A stretch of 7,552 nt of DNA from Actinomycetes bacterium (GCA_021152765.1 JAGKUT010000034.1:1-7552); one strand, 5' to 3'; positions 1 through 6,026 are shown, counted from the first letter of the stretch. Numbers and translations are program-made. Notes: a model not told the origin generated them from the sequence alone.

Positions 1-176
1 CTTAAAAACTTAATAATTAAAGGAATTTCTTTCTTACTATTTTTTACAGTTAATAATTCATTCATAGCTAAAAAACCAAGAACATAAATAAATACATTAT
101 ATAATGATCCACCGATATAGAAAATAGGAATGAATATTAATAACATAACAATTGCACTTAAAATTTTCTTTCCCAT
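1..176 (-). CDS. cdsA: Probable phosphatidate cytidylyltransferase, N-terminal part (runs off the window)
   Basis: The window cuts this gene after 58 codons. The visible start reads MGKKILSAIVMLLIFIPIFY, then a GG turn, a second hydrophobic stretch (about residues 25-38), and NELLTVKNSKKEIPLIIKFL. This pattern (K/R-rich start, first membrane helix, short GG loop, second helix ending in an ELL-type motif followed by a basic stretch) is what I know from CdsA N-termini. CdsA is an integral membrane enzyme that makes CDP-diacylglycerol from phosphatidic acid and CTP for phospholipid synthesis. The catalytic C-terminal signature is outside the window, so the call rests on the N-terminus alone. The ATG at 174-176 is preceded by AGGAGG (181-186 region) with a 4-nt spacer. 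It follows the U32 gene by 53 bp and has its own likely promoter. In many bacteria cdsA sits next to frr-uppS; here its upstream neighbour is different. Another small multi-helix membrane protein remains possible. Confidence 0.7.
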   Translation of the reverse strand, partial: MGKKILSAIVMLLIFIPIFYIGGSLYNVFIYVLGFLAMNELLTVKNSKKEIPLIIKFL

Positions 177-197
177 ATACCCTCCTATACTAATAAT

Positions 198-226
198 ATT
201 ATAATACAACTACATAAAATAAACAA
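198..226 (-). promoter_or_regulatory. Putative sigma-A-type promoter of the cdsA-like gene
   Basis: On the minus strand a perfect TATAAT (198-203) lies 17 nt downstream of TTGTTT (221-226), which matches the first three bases of the -35 consensus TTGACA. Transcription would start near 191, giving a leader of about 15 nt that just includes the AGGAGG ribosome binding site. Unlike the other promoters here it lacks the TGn extension. Spacing and -10 are good; the -35 is weak. Confidence 0.5.
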
Positions 227-244
227 GAATTATACATTAATTCT
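216..244 (-). terminator. Possible weak terminator spanning the stop codon of the U32 gene
   Basis: A perfect 7-bp inverted repeat AGAATTA / TAATTCT (238-244 with 226-232) with loop ATGTA contains the TAA stop (230-232) and is followed by an interrupted T-run TTGTTTATTTT. The stem has only one G-C pair, so termination would be inefficient and some read-through into the cdsA-like gene is likely. It resembles the hairpins at two other gene ends in this window, which raises belief a little. Confidence 0.35.
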
Positions 245-2368
245 AAGAACATTAACTCCAATTTCATATAATGATAAACTATCCATATTTCTCCTCTTAT
301 AATTATAAATATACATCAAATTATTCTTAACTTTAATAGGATATAAATTACCAAATCTATCCTTTAAATAACCATTATTAATATGATAAAAATCAAATAA
401 ATTCAATTTAGAAACCATTACCTCTTCACAAGCATCAATAATAACTTCCAAATTAGGATGAGCACCATATCTGTCATGATAAGCATCAATAATATTTTTA
501 ATTTTAATTAAATCAAGTTCATAAGACAAAGTAATCTTTTTAACACCAATACTATGTAAAAACGCAACACTGTAAGAATTAACAACATTAAAACTAAAAT
601 CAGTATCAACATTATTATACTTACATAAACTACCCACTTCACCCACTAAAACTCTAGAATTAATATCTAAATAATTATAATTAACACGAGGAACTTTGTA
701 ATAAACATTAGAACAATCTAATTTTTTAAACTCATCATAAAGATCAATATAAACATAATCATAATCTTTATACCTATCATATAAAGATGCACTATCAATT
801 AAACAACTCTTCTCACATATATGATCATAATCAGGAACACTAATACTATAATTACCCTTAACATAATTAGTATCATATAATCTCTTAGAAACAAGTAAAT
901 CAACACACTTTCTTCTTATATCATTTAATAAAGAAACAGGTACAAAAACATTATCATCTAATTGAACATCTAACTTATCAAACTTAAATACAGTTCCACC
1001 CAATCTATCAATTTGTTTAATAACATCATCTATATTAATAGAACGCTTAATAGCATCTTCAACTAAATAATCACTAACACTAACAGTATTAATACCATCA
1101 GACAATTCTAAATATATTTTAGAACCTTTATTTAATCTTATTAAACCATTAATTAAAATTTTCCTAGACCTAGAATTAATTTTTTCATTTATCTCATTTA
1201 TTTGTAAATAATCAGTAGTCTTTAAAACTAAAGAACCTTTTATTACACTATCACACTTAAACTTAACAACATCACCACTATAGGCATGACTAACATCCTT
1301 ATTATCAGCAAACATCTTATCAATACTTAAACCAACATCACTTGTACCAACAATTCTAACACCATCATGAACATTCAATTCATCACTTAACTTAACAAAA
1401 ACATATCCACCTCTGTAATCAACAACCCTACCAATTTCAACCCCCATATGATTCGGTCTTTTAGGATTAGCTATATATTTTTGATTAAACAAGAAACCAT
1501 CAGTAAAACCTCTATTAAATATTTTTTTCATAGAAATAATATCATCATCACTAATGGAAACAATTCCACTCTCTAAATAAGAATCAATTGCTTTACGATA
1601 AAGACTAACAATTAAATAAACATATTCAGGTCTTTTCATACGCCCTTCAATTTTAAAACTATCAATACCACTCTCAATTAACTCACCAACATGATTAAGA
1701 GTCATCAAATCTTTAGTACTAATTAAATACTTATCACTATTAATCTTCTTACCATCACTAATTAAATCATAAGGTAATCTGCAACTTTGAGCACACGCAC
1801 CACGATTACCACTTCTACCACCAATTAAACTACTCATTAAACATTGACCAGAATAACTTACACATAAAGCTCCATGAACAAAAACCTCAAGATCAACATT
1901 ACTATTTTTTTTAATCTTCTTAATATCATCTATACTTGTTTCACGAGCCAAAACAACACGTTTCAACCCCAACTTTTCAAAAAATTTAACACCTTCCAAA
2001 TTATGAACATGCATTTGAGTAGAAATATGAATTTCTAAATTAGGATATAATTTGCTAACTAAATCAACCATACCAATATCTTGCATGATAACTGCATCAA
2101 CATTATTAGAATGTAAAAAATCAATATACACTATAAAATCATCTACTTCTTCCTCATAAATAATAGTATTAACAGTAACATAAACTTTAACACCATATAA
2201 ATGAGAATACTTAATAGCATCAATCAATTCCATATCAGAAAAATTATTAGCAAAAACTCTAGCACCATATTTTTTTCCACTCAAATAAACTGCATCACAT
2301 CCAGCCTCTATAGCCGCATATAATGCATCCATACTTCCAACAGGTGCAAGTAATTCTGGTCTTTTCAT
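230..2368 (-). CDS. U32-family protein with DUF3656 (RlhA-like rRNA hydroxylase candidate)
   Basis: A 712-residue protein. The N-terminal U32 barrel begins MKRPELLAPVGSMDALYAAI. The family signature ExFxxG[SA][LIVM]Cx4GxCx[LIVM]S is fully matched at 161-179 (E161, F163, G166, C169, G174, C176). C192 and C196 complete the usual four-cysteine set thought to hold an Fe-S cluster, and SFKIEGRMKRPEYV (237-250) is another family hallmark. DUF3656 follows at about 385-495 (KQIDRLGGT near 451-459; PVSLLNDIRRK at 477-487). A C-terminal part ends in YLKDRFGNLYPI (667-678). E. coli RlhA (U32 plus DUF3656) hydroxylates C2501 of 23S rRNA with prephenate as cofactor source; TrhP is the tRNA-acting relative. 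The annotation 'peptidase' for this family is historic. In the C-terminal part the usual cysteine-containing stretch before YLKDR reads EVMVSKLNLFDF without the cysteines, a possible divergence. ATG 2366-2368 has AGGTGA at 2375-2380, 6 nt away. Family is certain; the exact substrate is inferred. Confidence 0.93.
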   Translation of the reverse strand: MKRPELLAPVGSMDALYAAIEAGCDAVYLSGKKYGARVFANNFSDMELIDAIKYSHLYGVKVYVTVNTIIYEEEVDDFIVYIDFLHSNNVDAVIMQDIGMVDLVSKLYPNLEIHISTQMHVHNLEGVKFFEKLGLKRVVLARETSIDDIKKIKKNSNVDLEVFVHGALCVSYSGQCLMSSLIGGRSGNRGACAQSCRLPYDLISDGKKINSDKYLISTKDLMTLNHVGELIESGIDSFKIEGRMKRPEYVYLIVSLYRKAIDSYLESGIVSISDDDIISMKKIFNRGFTDGFLFNQKYIANPKRPNHMGVEIGRVVDYRGGYVFVKLSDELNVHDGVRIVGTSDVGLSIDKMFADNKDVSHAYSGDVVKFKCDSVIKGSLVLKTTDYLQINEINEKINSRSRKILINGLIRLNKGSKIYLELSDGINTVSVSDYLVEDAIKRSINIDDVIKQIDRLGGTVFKFDKLDVQLDDNVFVPVSLLNDIRRKCVDLLVSKRLYDTNYVKGNYSISVPDYDHICEKSCLIDSASLYDRYKDYDYVYIDLYDEFKKLDCSNVYYKVPRVNYNYLDINSRVLVGEVGSLCKYNNVDTDFSFNVVNSYSVAFLHSIGVKKITLSYELDLIKIKNIIDAYHDRYGAHPNLEVIIDACEEVMVSKLNLFDFYHINNGYLKDRFGNLYPIKVKNNLMYIYNYKRRNMDSLSLYEIGVNVLRINV

Positions 2369-2386
2369 AAAAAATCACCTATAAAA

Positions 2387-2396
2387 ATTATAACAT
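2387..2396 (-). promoter_or_regulatory. Putative extended -10 promoter of the U32 gene
   Basis: Minus-strand ATGTTATAAT contains a perfect TATAAT (2387-2392) with the TGn extension. There is no recognisable -35: the expected place (about 2410-2415) is occupied by the terminator of the gene upstream. The start of transcription would fall near 2380, at the edge of the AGGTGA ribosome binding site, so the leader would be extremely short. The motif is good; whether it is used is uncertain. Confidence 0.5.
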
Positions 2397-2419
2397 AAAA
2401 ATAGCCCTTACGGACTATT
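2397..2419 (-). terminator. Intrinsic terminator overlapping the stop codon of the coiled-coil gene
   Basis: Minus strand AATAGTCC (2419-2412), loop GTAA (2411-2408), GGGCTATT (2407-2400) forms an 8-bp stem with one G-U pair and a GNRA-type tetraloop, running directly into a T-run. The TAG stop (2415-2417) is inside the first arm. This is the strongest terminator in the window. Confidence 0.8.
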
Positions 2420-3347
2420 CATTTGGCATACTATTAAAATTATTACTTAATCCAGAAATTAATCTTTTAAATCTCTCACAATTCTTATTTAAATTATCTC
2501 TTTCTGCTTTTAACTTAGACTCTTCTATTTCTTTAATTCTTTCAAAATGTTCTTTCTCAATTTCAAACTCTTTCTTGCTATTTTCTATAGTTTGCATTGC
2601 TAATTCCTTCTCTTTAGCAACTTGTTCTTTCTCAATATCTAATCTCTCTAAGCCATTTTTAATTTTTTCTTCTTCCACTTCTTTGTATTTAGCAAAATTA
2701 GCCTTCTGCATTTCTAACTTTTCAATCTCTACTTTTAATTTTTGTTCTCTTAACTCTAATTCATTATTCTTAACTTCTGCGTCATTTTTAACTTGAGCAC
2801 TCTCTTCAGATAAACGAAGTCTTTGTAATTCAGATTTTTCCTTTAACTGTTTTTTCTCAACTTCTAATGCTTGTCTTTGAGAATCCATATACTTAGAAAA
2901 CTCAGCTTTTTCTCTATCTATTTGACCCTTTAAATTTTCTATTTCTTTCTCAGTTTCAGCAAGGGTTTGTTTCTTTAAATTAATTTGAGTTATTAAATCA
3001 TTCGCATCTTCTACACCATTATAAATGCTATCAAAGAAACTATCTAATTCAGTACTCGAATCAAAGGAAATATCTTCCTTATCATCAAACTTAATTTCAT
3101 CAGAAGTATCTACCTTTACCTCATCATCCGACTTATTTTCAGTATCTCCTACCTCATCTAAAATATTAAATATTTTACTATCATCTTCAAATGAATTATC
3201 AAAAACAAAATCAGACTCTTCTTCCTTCTTAGGAGCACCAATTATAATATCATCATCATCAACATTAATAAAATCATTATCCCAATTTTTACTGAAATCA
3301 AAAGTATTAGTATTATCTTGATTATACATTAAATTTTCGTTATTCAT
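2415..3347 (-). CDS. Acidic, long coiled-coil protein of unknown function
   Basis: I do not recognise a named family. The 310-residue product has two parts. Residues 1 to about 118 are strongly acidic and low in complexity (DDDD near 30, clusters of D, E, S, N), probably disordered. Residues about 120-295 form one continuous charged coiled coil rich in E, K, Q and L. The C-terminus is short and distinct (NCERFKRLISGLSNNFNSMP). There is no signal peptide, membrane helix or enzymatic motif, so it is probably a cytoplasmic scaffold or adaptor. Within the coil a motif (E/Q)KxxFx(K/R)(Y/I) recurs three times. An ATG exists two codons upstream (3351-3353), but the purine stretch AAGGGG (3355-3360) would be 1 nt from it; it is 7 nt from the ATG at 3345-3347, which I therefore prefer. 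The gene follows the sigH operon but has its own promoter and a strong terminator, so it is a single-gene unit. The reading frame is sound; the role is unknown. Confidence 0.88.
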   Translation of the reverse strand: MNNENLMYNQDNTNTFDFSKNWDNDFINVDDDDIIIGAPKKEEESDFVFDNSFEDDSKIFNILDEVGDTENKSDDEVKVDTSDEIKFDDKEDISFDSSTELDSFFDSIYNGVEDANDLITQINLKKQTLAETEKEIENLKGQIDREKAEFSKYMDSQRQALEVEKKQLKEKSELQRLRLSEESAQVKNDAEVKNNELELREQKLKVEIEKLEMQKANFAKYKEVEEEKIKNGLERLDIEKEQVAKEKELAMQTIENSKKEFEIEKEHFERIKEIEESKLKAERDNLNKNCERFKRLISGLSNNFNSMPNE

Positions 3348-3354
3348 AAACATT

Positions 3355-3360
3355 CCCCTT
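3355..3360 (-). promoter_or_regulatory. Ribosome binding site deciding the start of the coiled-coil gene
   Basis: Minus-strand AAGGGG lies 1 nt before the first ATG (3351-3353) but 7 nt before the second (3345-3347). The spacing favours the second ATG, giving a protein starting MNNENLMYN. Confidence 0.65.
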
Positions 3361-3384
3361 TACATACTTTCCTACTCTATATAC

Positions 3385-3393
3385 ATTATACCA
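3385..3393 (-). promoter_or_regulatory. Putative extended -10 promoter of the coiled-coil gene
   Basis: Minus-strand TGGTATAAT is a perfect TATAAT with the TGn extension. A TTGTAT at 3411-3416 is 20 nt upstream, too far to be a good -35, but an extended -10 can work without one. The predicted transcript starts near 3378 with a leader of about 30 nt, consistent with the ribosome binding site at 3355-3360. Confidence 0.65.
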
Positions 3394-3414
3394 TAATTAT
3401 TAAAAAAATAATAC

Positions 3415-3445
3415 AAAAAAAGATTAAATATCTAATTTTAATCTT
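3415..3445 (-). terminator. Likely intrinsic terminator of the rbgA-mrnC-rlmB-sigH operon
   Basis: Minus strand AAGATTAAA and TTTAATCTT form a perfect 9-bp inverted repeat around an 8-nt loop, flowing into seven T residues (3421-3415). The last codons and TAA stop of the sigH-like gene (3424-3426) lie inside it. The stem has a single G-C pair, so it is weak by thermodynamics, but position, perfect pairing and T-run all fit. Confidence 0.6.
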
Positions 3446-4029
3446 ATCTTATTCTTAATTTTTTGAATACAATTATCGATATACTTAACATCCTTACCTA
3501 ACATATCAGCTATCTCTTTATACTTAAATCCATTTATTTTCAAATTAATAACTTGTTTCTCAAAATCAGTTAAATTATTATCAATTATATCAAGAATCTC
3601 TTTCTTCCCCTCTTCACTTATTAAAATATTTTCAGGATTATAACTATTATCAGCCAAAGACTTTCCAAAACCATTAGATTGATCCTCATCATATAACTCT
3701 AAAAAAACACTATCATTCAATACTTTATTTTTCAATCTTCCCAAACGTACAATATAAGAAATAATACTTCTATTTATACACTTAGAAGCATAAGTATAAA
3801 ATGTCGTTTCATGAGATTCACTAAAACTATTAATAGCTTTATTTAATCCAACAAGACCCTCCTGAATTAAATCATTAATCTCAACACCCAATTTTTTACA
3901 ATACACATATAAATTATTAGCAGTTTCAACAATTAAAGGCTTATACTTCTTAAAAATCATCTCATTAGCAGTACCATTCTCAGAAACATAAGAAAGTAAC
4001 TCATAATCATTCATATCAGAATACTTCAT
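3424..4029 (-). CDS. sigH: RNA polymerase sigma factor, SigH-like sigma-70 family
   Basis: A 201-residue protein, close to B. subtilis SigH (about 218). Sigma region 2 covers about 25-95: DLIQEGLVGLNKAINSF (53-69) is the core-binding 2.1-2.2 signature, and TFYTYASKCINRSIISYI (76-93) is the 2.3-2.4 part that melts and reads the -10. After a linker (about 100-140, with NPENILISEE typical of the SigH group), region 4 at 153-197 (LTDFEKQVINLKINGFKYKE, then IADML and KYIDNCIQKIKNKI) is the helix-turn-helix for the -35. SigH drives the transition to stationary phase, sporulation and competence in Bacillus; the target genes here cannot be inferred. The ATG (4027-4029) overlaps the TAA of rlmB as TAATG. 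GGGGAG (4036-4041) 6 nt upstream is a good binding site inside rlmB, implying translational coupling. Position after mrnC-rlmB is the classical sigH locus, which supports SigH over other small sigma factors. Confidence 0.85.
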   Translation of the reverse strand: MKYSDMNDYELLSYVSENGTANEMIFKKYKPLIVETANNLYVYCKKLGVEINDLIQEGLVGLNKAINSFSESHETTFYTYASKCINRSIISYIVRLGRLKNKVLNDSVFLELYDEDQSNGFGKSLADNSYNPENILISEEGKKEILDIIDNNLTDFEKQVINLKINGFKYKEIADMLGKDVKYIDNCIQKIKNKIRLKLDI

Positions 4030-4718
4030 TATCTTCTCCCCATTGCTTCAAAAATAATAATACCAGCTGCTACACTTGCATTCAAACTATTAATACTACC
4101 TTTCATAGGAATAGAAGCAATAAAATCACACTTCTTACTAACTAAATCTCCCATTCCTTTTCCCTCATTACCAATGATAATTCCAATATTGCCAGAATAA
4201 TCAATTTTTCTATAATCAGTACCATCCATATCAGTACCAACAATCCAAAAACCTTTTTTCTTTAAATAATCAATACTTTGACTTAAATTAGTAACTTGAC
4301 ATACTTTAACTCTTTCTAAAGCACCTGTACTTACCTTCATAACAGTACTATTAACACTAACACTTCTGTCTTTTGGAATAATAATACCTGAAACCCCTGC
4401 AGCCTCACAAGTACGTATAATAGCCCCAAAATTATGAGGATCTTCCAAATGATCCAATATAACAATCAAATCATTACCACTTATTAATTCATCAATATCA
4501 TAATACTCATAATCAACAACATCAAAAATAATACCTTGATGATTACCATCAACCATCTTGTCCATTGTAAATTTATCTAAATACTTAATCTTAATATTAT
4601 TCCTATTTAACATATTAATAATATTCTTATCATCAAATTTTTTTGAAAGAAAAGCCTTCTTAATCTTACTTTCATCATTAATAATTTCATACGCTACATT
4701 TTTTCCATATACATACAT
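4029..4718 (-). CDS. rlmB: 23S rRNA 2'-O-methyltransferase RlmB (SpoU/TrmH family)
   Basis: A 229-residue SPOUT methyltransferase, slightly shorter than the usual 240-250. The N-terminal L30e-like substrate-binding domain starts with YGKNVAYEII (4-13; the family YGxNxVxE start) and ends with NHQGI (59-63). The trefoil-knot catalytic domain has motif 1 NFGAIIRTCEAAGV (96-109; N96 and R102 conserved), motif 2 IIGNEGKGM (181-189) and motif 3 IPMKGSINSLNASVA (203-217), which form the SAM pocket and active site. In E. coli RlmB methylates G2251 in the peptidyl-transferase P-loop of 23S rRNA. tRNA-acting TrmH is a paralogous alternative, but the N-terminal domain and the neighbours mrnC and sigH favour RlmB. 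ATG 4716-4718 lies 2 nt after the mrnC stop, with GGAGGG 6 nt upstream inside the end of mrnC. Confidence 0.93.
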   Translation of the reverse strand: MYVYGKNVAYEIINDESKIKKAFLSKKFDDKNIINMLNRNNIKIKYLDKFTMDKMVDGNHQGIIFDVVDYEYYDIDELISGNDLIVILDHLEDPHNFGAIIRTCEAAGVSGIIIPKDRSVSVNSTVMKVSTGALERVKVCQVTNLSQSIDYLKKKGFWIVGTDMDGTDYRKIDYSGNIGIIIGNEGKGMGDLVSKKCDFIASIPMKGSINSLNASVAAGIIIFEAMGRR

Positions 4719-4720
4719 AA

Positions 4721-5083
4721 CTATCCCTCCAAAATAAACTTAATAAATTCATCTAATCTATCATTATTATGATTCATATATAAATACCCTATAATTGCCT
4801 CAAAACCAGTAGAATACTTATAAGTAATAATATCAGTGTTCTTTGGATGACGAGTACCCTTGTGATTTCTAGCCCTATAAAAAATATTTAACTCATCATC
4901 ACTCAAAAAATTACTATTAATCATATTCTCAATAAACTTAGCCTGAGCCTTCGCACTAACATAATTAACAGACTCTTTCTGTAACTTATCAACCTTACAA
5001 ATACCTTTATTAATTAAAAACTCACGTATATAAACTGAATAAACAGCATCACCTATATAAGCCAAACTTAAAACATTATTCAT
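4721..5083 (-). CDS. mrnC: Mini-ribonuclease III (23S rRNA processing)
   Basis: A 120-residue RNase III catalytic domain without a double-stranded-RNA-binding domain, the defining trait of Mini-III. LAYIGDAVY (7-15) carries the catalytic aspartate D12. SAKAQA (43-48), RARNHKG (70-76, family RGRNxK), PKNTD (80-84) and YSTGFEAIIGYLY (90-102, with the second metal ligand E95) are the family motifs. MrnC acts as a dimer and trims 23S rRNA ends in B. subtilis, helped by ribosomal protein L3. A longer reading frame begins with TTG at 5099-5101, but no purine-rich site precedes it, whereas the ATG at 5081-5083 has AAAGAG (5093-5098) 9 nt upstream and gives the usual short N-terminus. With that start the gene overlaps the end of rbgA by 8 nt (ATGAATAA), so the two are probably translationally coupled. 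Its last codons GAG GGA double as the ribosome binding site of rlmB. Confidence 0.93.
   Translation of the reverse strand: MNNVLSLAYIGDAVYSVYIREFLINKGICKVDKLQKESVNYVSAKAQAKFIENMINSNFLSDDELNIFYRARNHKGTRHPKNTDIITYKYSTGFEAIIGYLYMNHNNDRLDEFIKFILEG
4725..4730 (-). promoter_or_regulatory. rlmB: Ribosome binding site of rlmB embedded in the mrnC coding end
   Basis: Minus-strand GGAGGG, which spans the last two sense codons of mrnC (Glu-Gly), is a near-perfect Shine-Dalgarno sequence 6 nt before the rlmB ATG. This ties the translation of the two genes. Confidence 0.75.
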
Positions 5084-5957
5084 AATCACTAACTCTTTCA
5101 AATGTAATATTTTTAATTATACCACTCTTAATATCATTCATAACAATAGAGATAACCTTATCATAATCAATTTCATTACCCTTTAATAAACATCCACGAC
5201 GTCTACCAATAATATCCATATTAACAATCATATCTTCATCTAACTCACTAATACCATATCTCTCAAGTAAAACATTAGGATATAAATTATATAAAGTCTC
5301 AATAATATAACAAAAAACATTATAAATAGGTAATATTTCTTCCTTTATAGCACTTAAACTAGCCAAGTTAAAAGCAACCTTTTCTTGATCCAACTTAGGC
5401 CATAAAATACCTGGTGTATCTAATAACTCAACATTATCATTTACACGAATCCAACTTAATTCCTTAGTAATACCAGGTCTATTTCCAGTACCAACAACCT
5501 TCTTACCAGCAAGTCTATTAATTAAAGTACTCTTACCACAGTTAGGAATACCTACAACAAGTACACGAGTCTTTCTCTCTATCATACCCTTAGAAGCACG
5601 TCTTTCATTAACTTCTTTCATAACTTCATTAGTAGCATTCAATATAACCTTCAAATTAGGATTATGTTCTAAATCAATACCAATTACTTTATAACCTAAT
5701 TTTTCATAATACTTCATCCACTTAGAAGTTTCCTTCATATCACATAAATCAATTTTAGTCATAATTAAAATAACAGGCTTATTATTTATATAATTCTTAA
5801 TATCCTTTATTTTAGAAGAATAAGGCATTCTAGCATCTATTACCTCATATACAACATCAATCTTATTAAGATTCTCACTTATTAATCTTTTGGTCTTAGC
5901 CATATGACCTGGGTACCAGTTGATTACGGTTTTATTAAACCCTTTTTCTTCGTTCAT
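5076..5957 (-). CDS. rbgA: Ribosome biogenesis GTPase RbgA (YlqF)
   Basis: A 293-residue circularly permuted GTPase; B. subtilis RbgA has 282. INWYPGHMAK near the N-terminus is the RbgA/YlqF hallmark, carrying the catalytic histidine region. The motifs occur in the permuted order G5 (DAR, 41-43), G4 (TKID, 67-70), G1/P-loop (GIPNCGKST, 136-144), G2 (PGIT, 161-164), G3 (DTPG, 180-183). A C-terminal ANTAR-like helical domain (about 195-290) contacts rRNA. RbgA is needed for a late step of 50S assembly. A longer frame starts with TTG at 5964-5966, but the site AAAGGAG (5967-5973) abuts that TTG; it is 9 nt from the ATG at 5955-5957, which I choose. It is first in an operon with mrnC, rlmB and sigH, behind an extended -10 promoter and an upstream terminator. 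All GTPase motifs are intact. Confidence 0.96.
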   Translation of the reverse strand: MNEEKGFNKTVINWYPGHMAKTKRLISENLNKIDVVYEVIDARMPYSSKIKDIKNYINNKPVILIMTKIDLCDMKETSKWMKYYEKLGYKVIGIDLEHNPNLKVILNATNEVMKEVNERRASKGMIERKTRVLVVGIPNCGKSTLINRLAGKKVVGTGNRPGITKELSWIRVNDNVELLDTPGILWPKLDQEKVAFNLASLSAIKEEILPIYNVFCYIIETLYNLYPNVLLERYGISELDEDMIVNMDIIGRRRGCLLKGNEIDYDKVISIVMNDIKSGIIKNITFERVSDYE

Positions 5958-5966
5958 TTGGATCAA

Positions 5967-5973
5967 CTCCTTT
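5967..5973 (-). promoter_or_regulatory. rbgA: Ribosome binding site deciding the start of rbgA
   Basis: Minus-strand AAAGGAG directly touches the upstream TTG (5964-5966) but is 9 nt from the ATG at 5955-5957. The TTG is therefore not usable from this site and the ATG is the start. Confidence 0.8.
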
Positions 5974-5987
5974 TTAAAATCATTAAA

Positions 5988-5996
5988 ATTATAGCA
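5988..5996 (-). promoter_or_regulatory. Putative extended -10 promoter of the rbgA operon
   Basis: Minus-strand TGCTATAAT is a perfect TATAAT with TGn extension, giving a predicted start near 5981 and a leader of about 24 nt before the rbgA ATG. No -35 can be seen at 16-18 nt; that interval falls in the loop of the upstream terminator. Confidence 0.65.
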
Positions 5997-5997
5997 T

Positions 5998-6026
5998 AAA
6001 AAAGGCAGATTTTGTACTAATCTGTC
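5998..6026 (-). terminator. Intrinsic terminator after the ABC transporter genes
   Basis: Minus strand CAGATT (6024-6019), 7-nt loop, AATCTG (6011-6006), with one more G-C pair beyond an A/C mismatch, then CC and six T residues (6003-5998). It lies about 100 nt after the permease stop and isolates the rbgA promoter from upstream transcription. Confidence 0.65.

Noticed and set aside
2575..2796. Plus-strand open frame of 73 codons
   Set aside because: It is antisense to the coiled-coil gene. Its Ser/Phe/Leu-rich, repetitive sequence is what the reverse complement of Glu/Lys repeats gives, and there is no ribosome binding site.
3025..3321. Plus-strand open frame of 98 codons, very Ser-rich
   Set aside because: It mirrors the acidic low-complexity head of the coiled-coil protein on the other strand. 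No binding site, promoter or recognisable domain.
3347..3374. Possible SigH-type promoter (AGGAAA ... GAAT) before the coiled-coil gene
   Set aside because: The spacing between the two boxes is about 8 nt where 11-12 is expected, and the GAAT box would overlap the start codon. The extended -10 at 3385-3393 is a better explanation.
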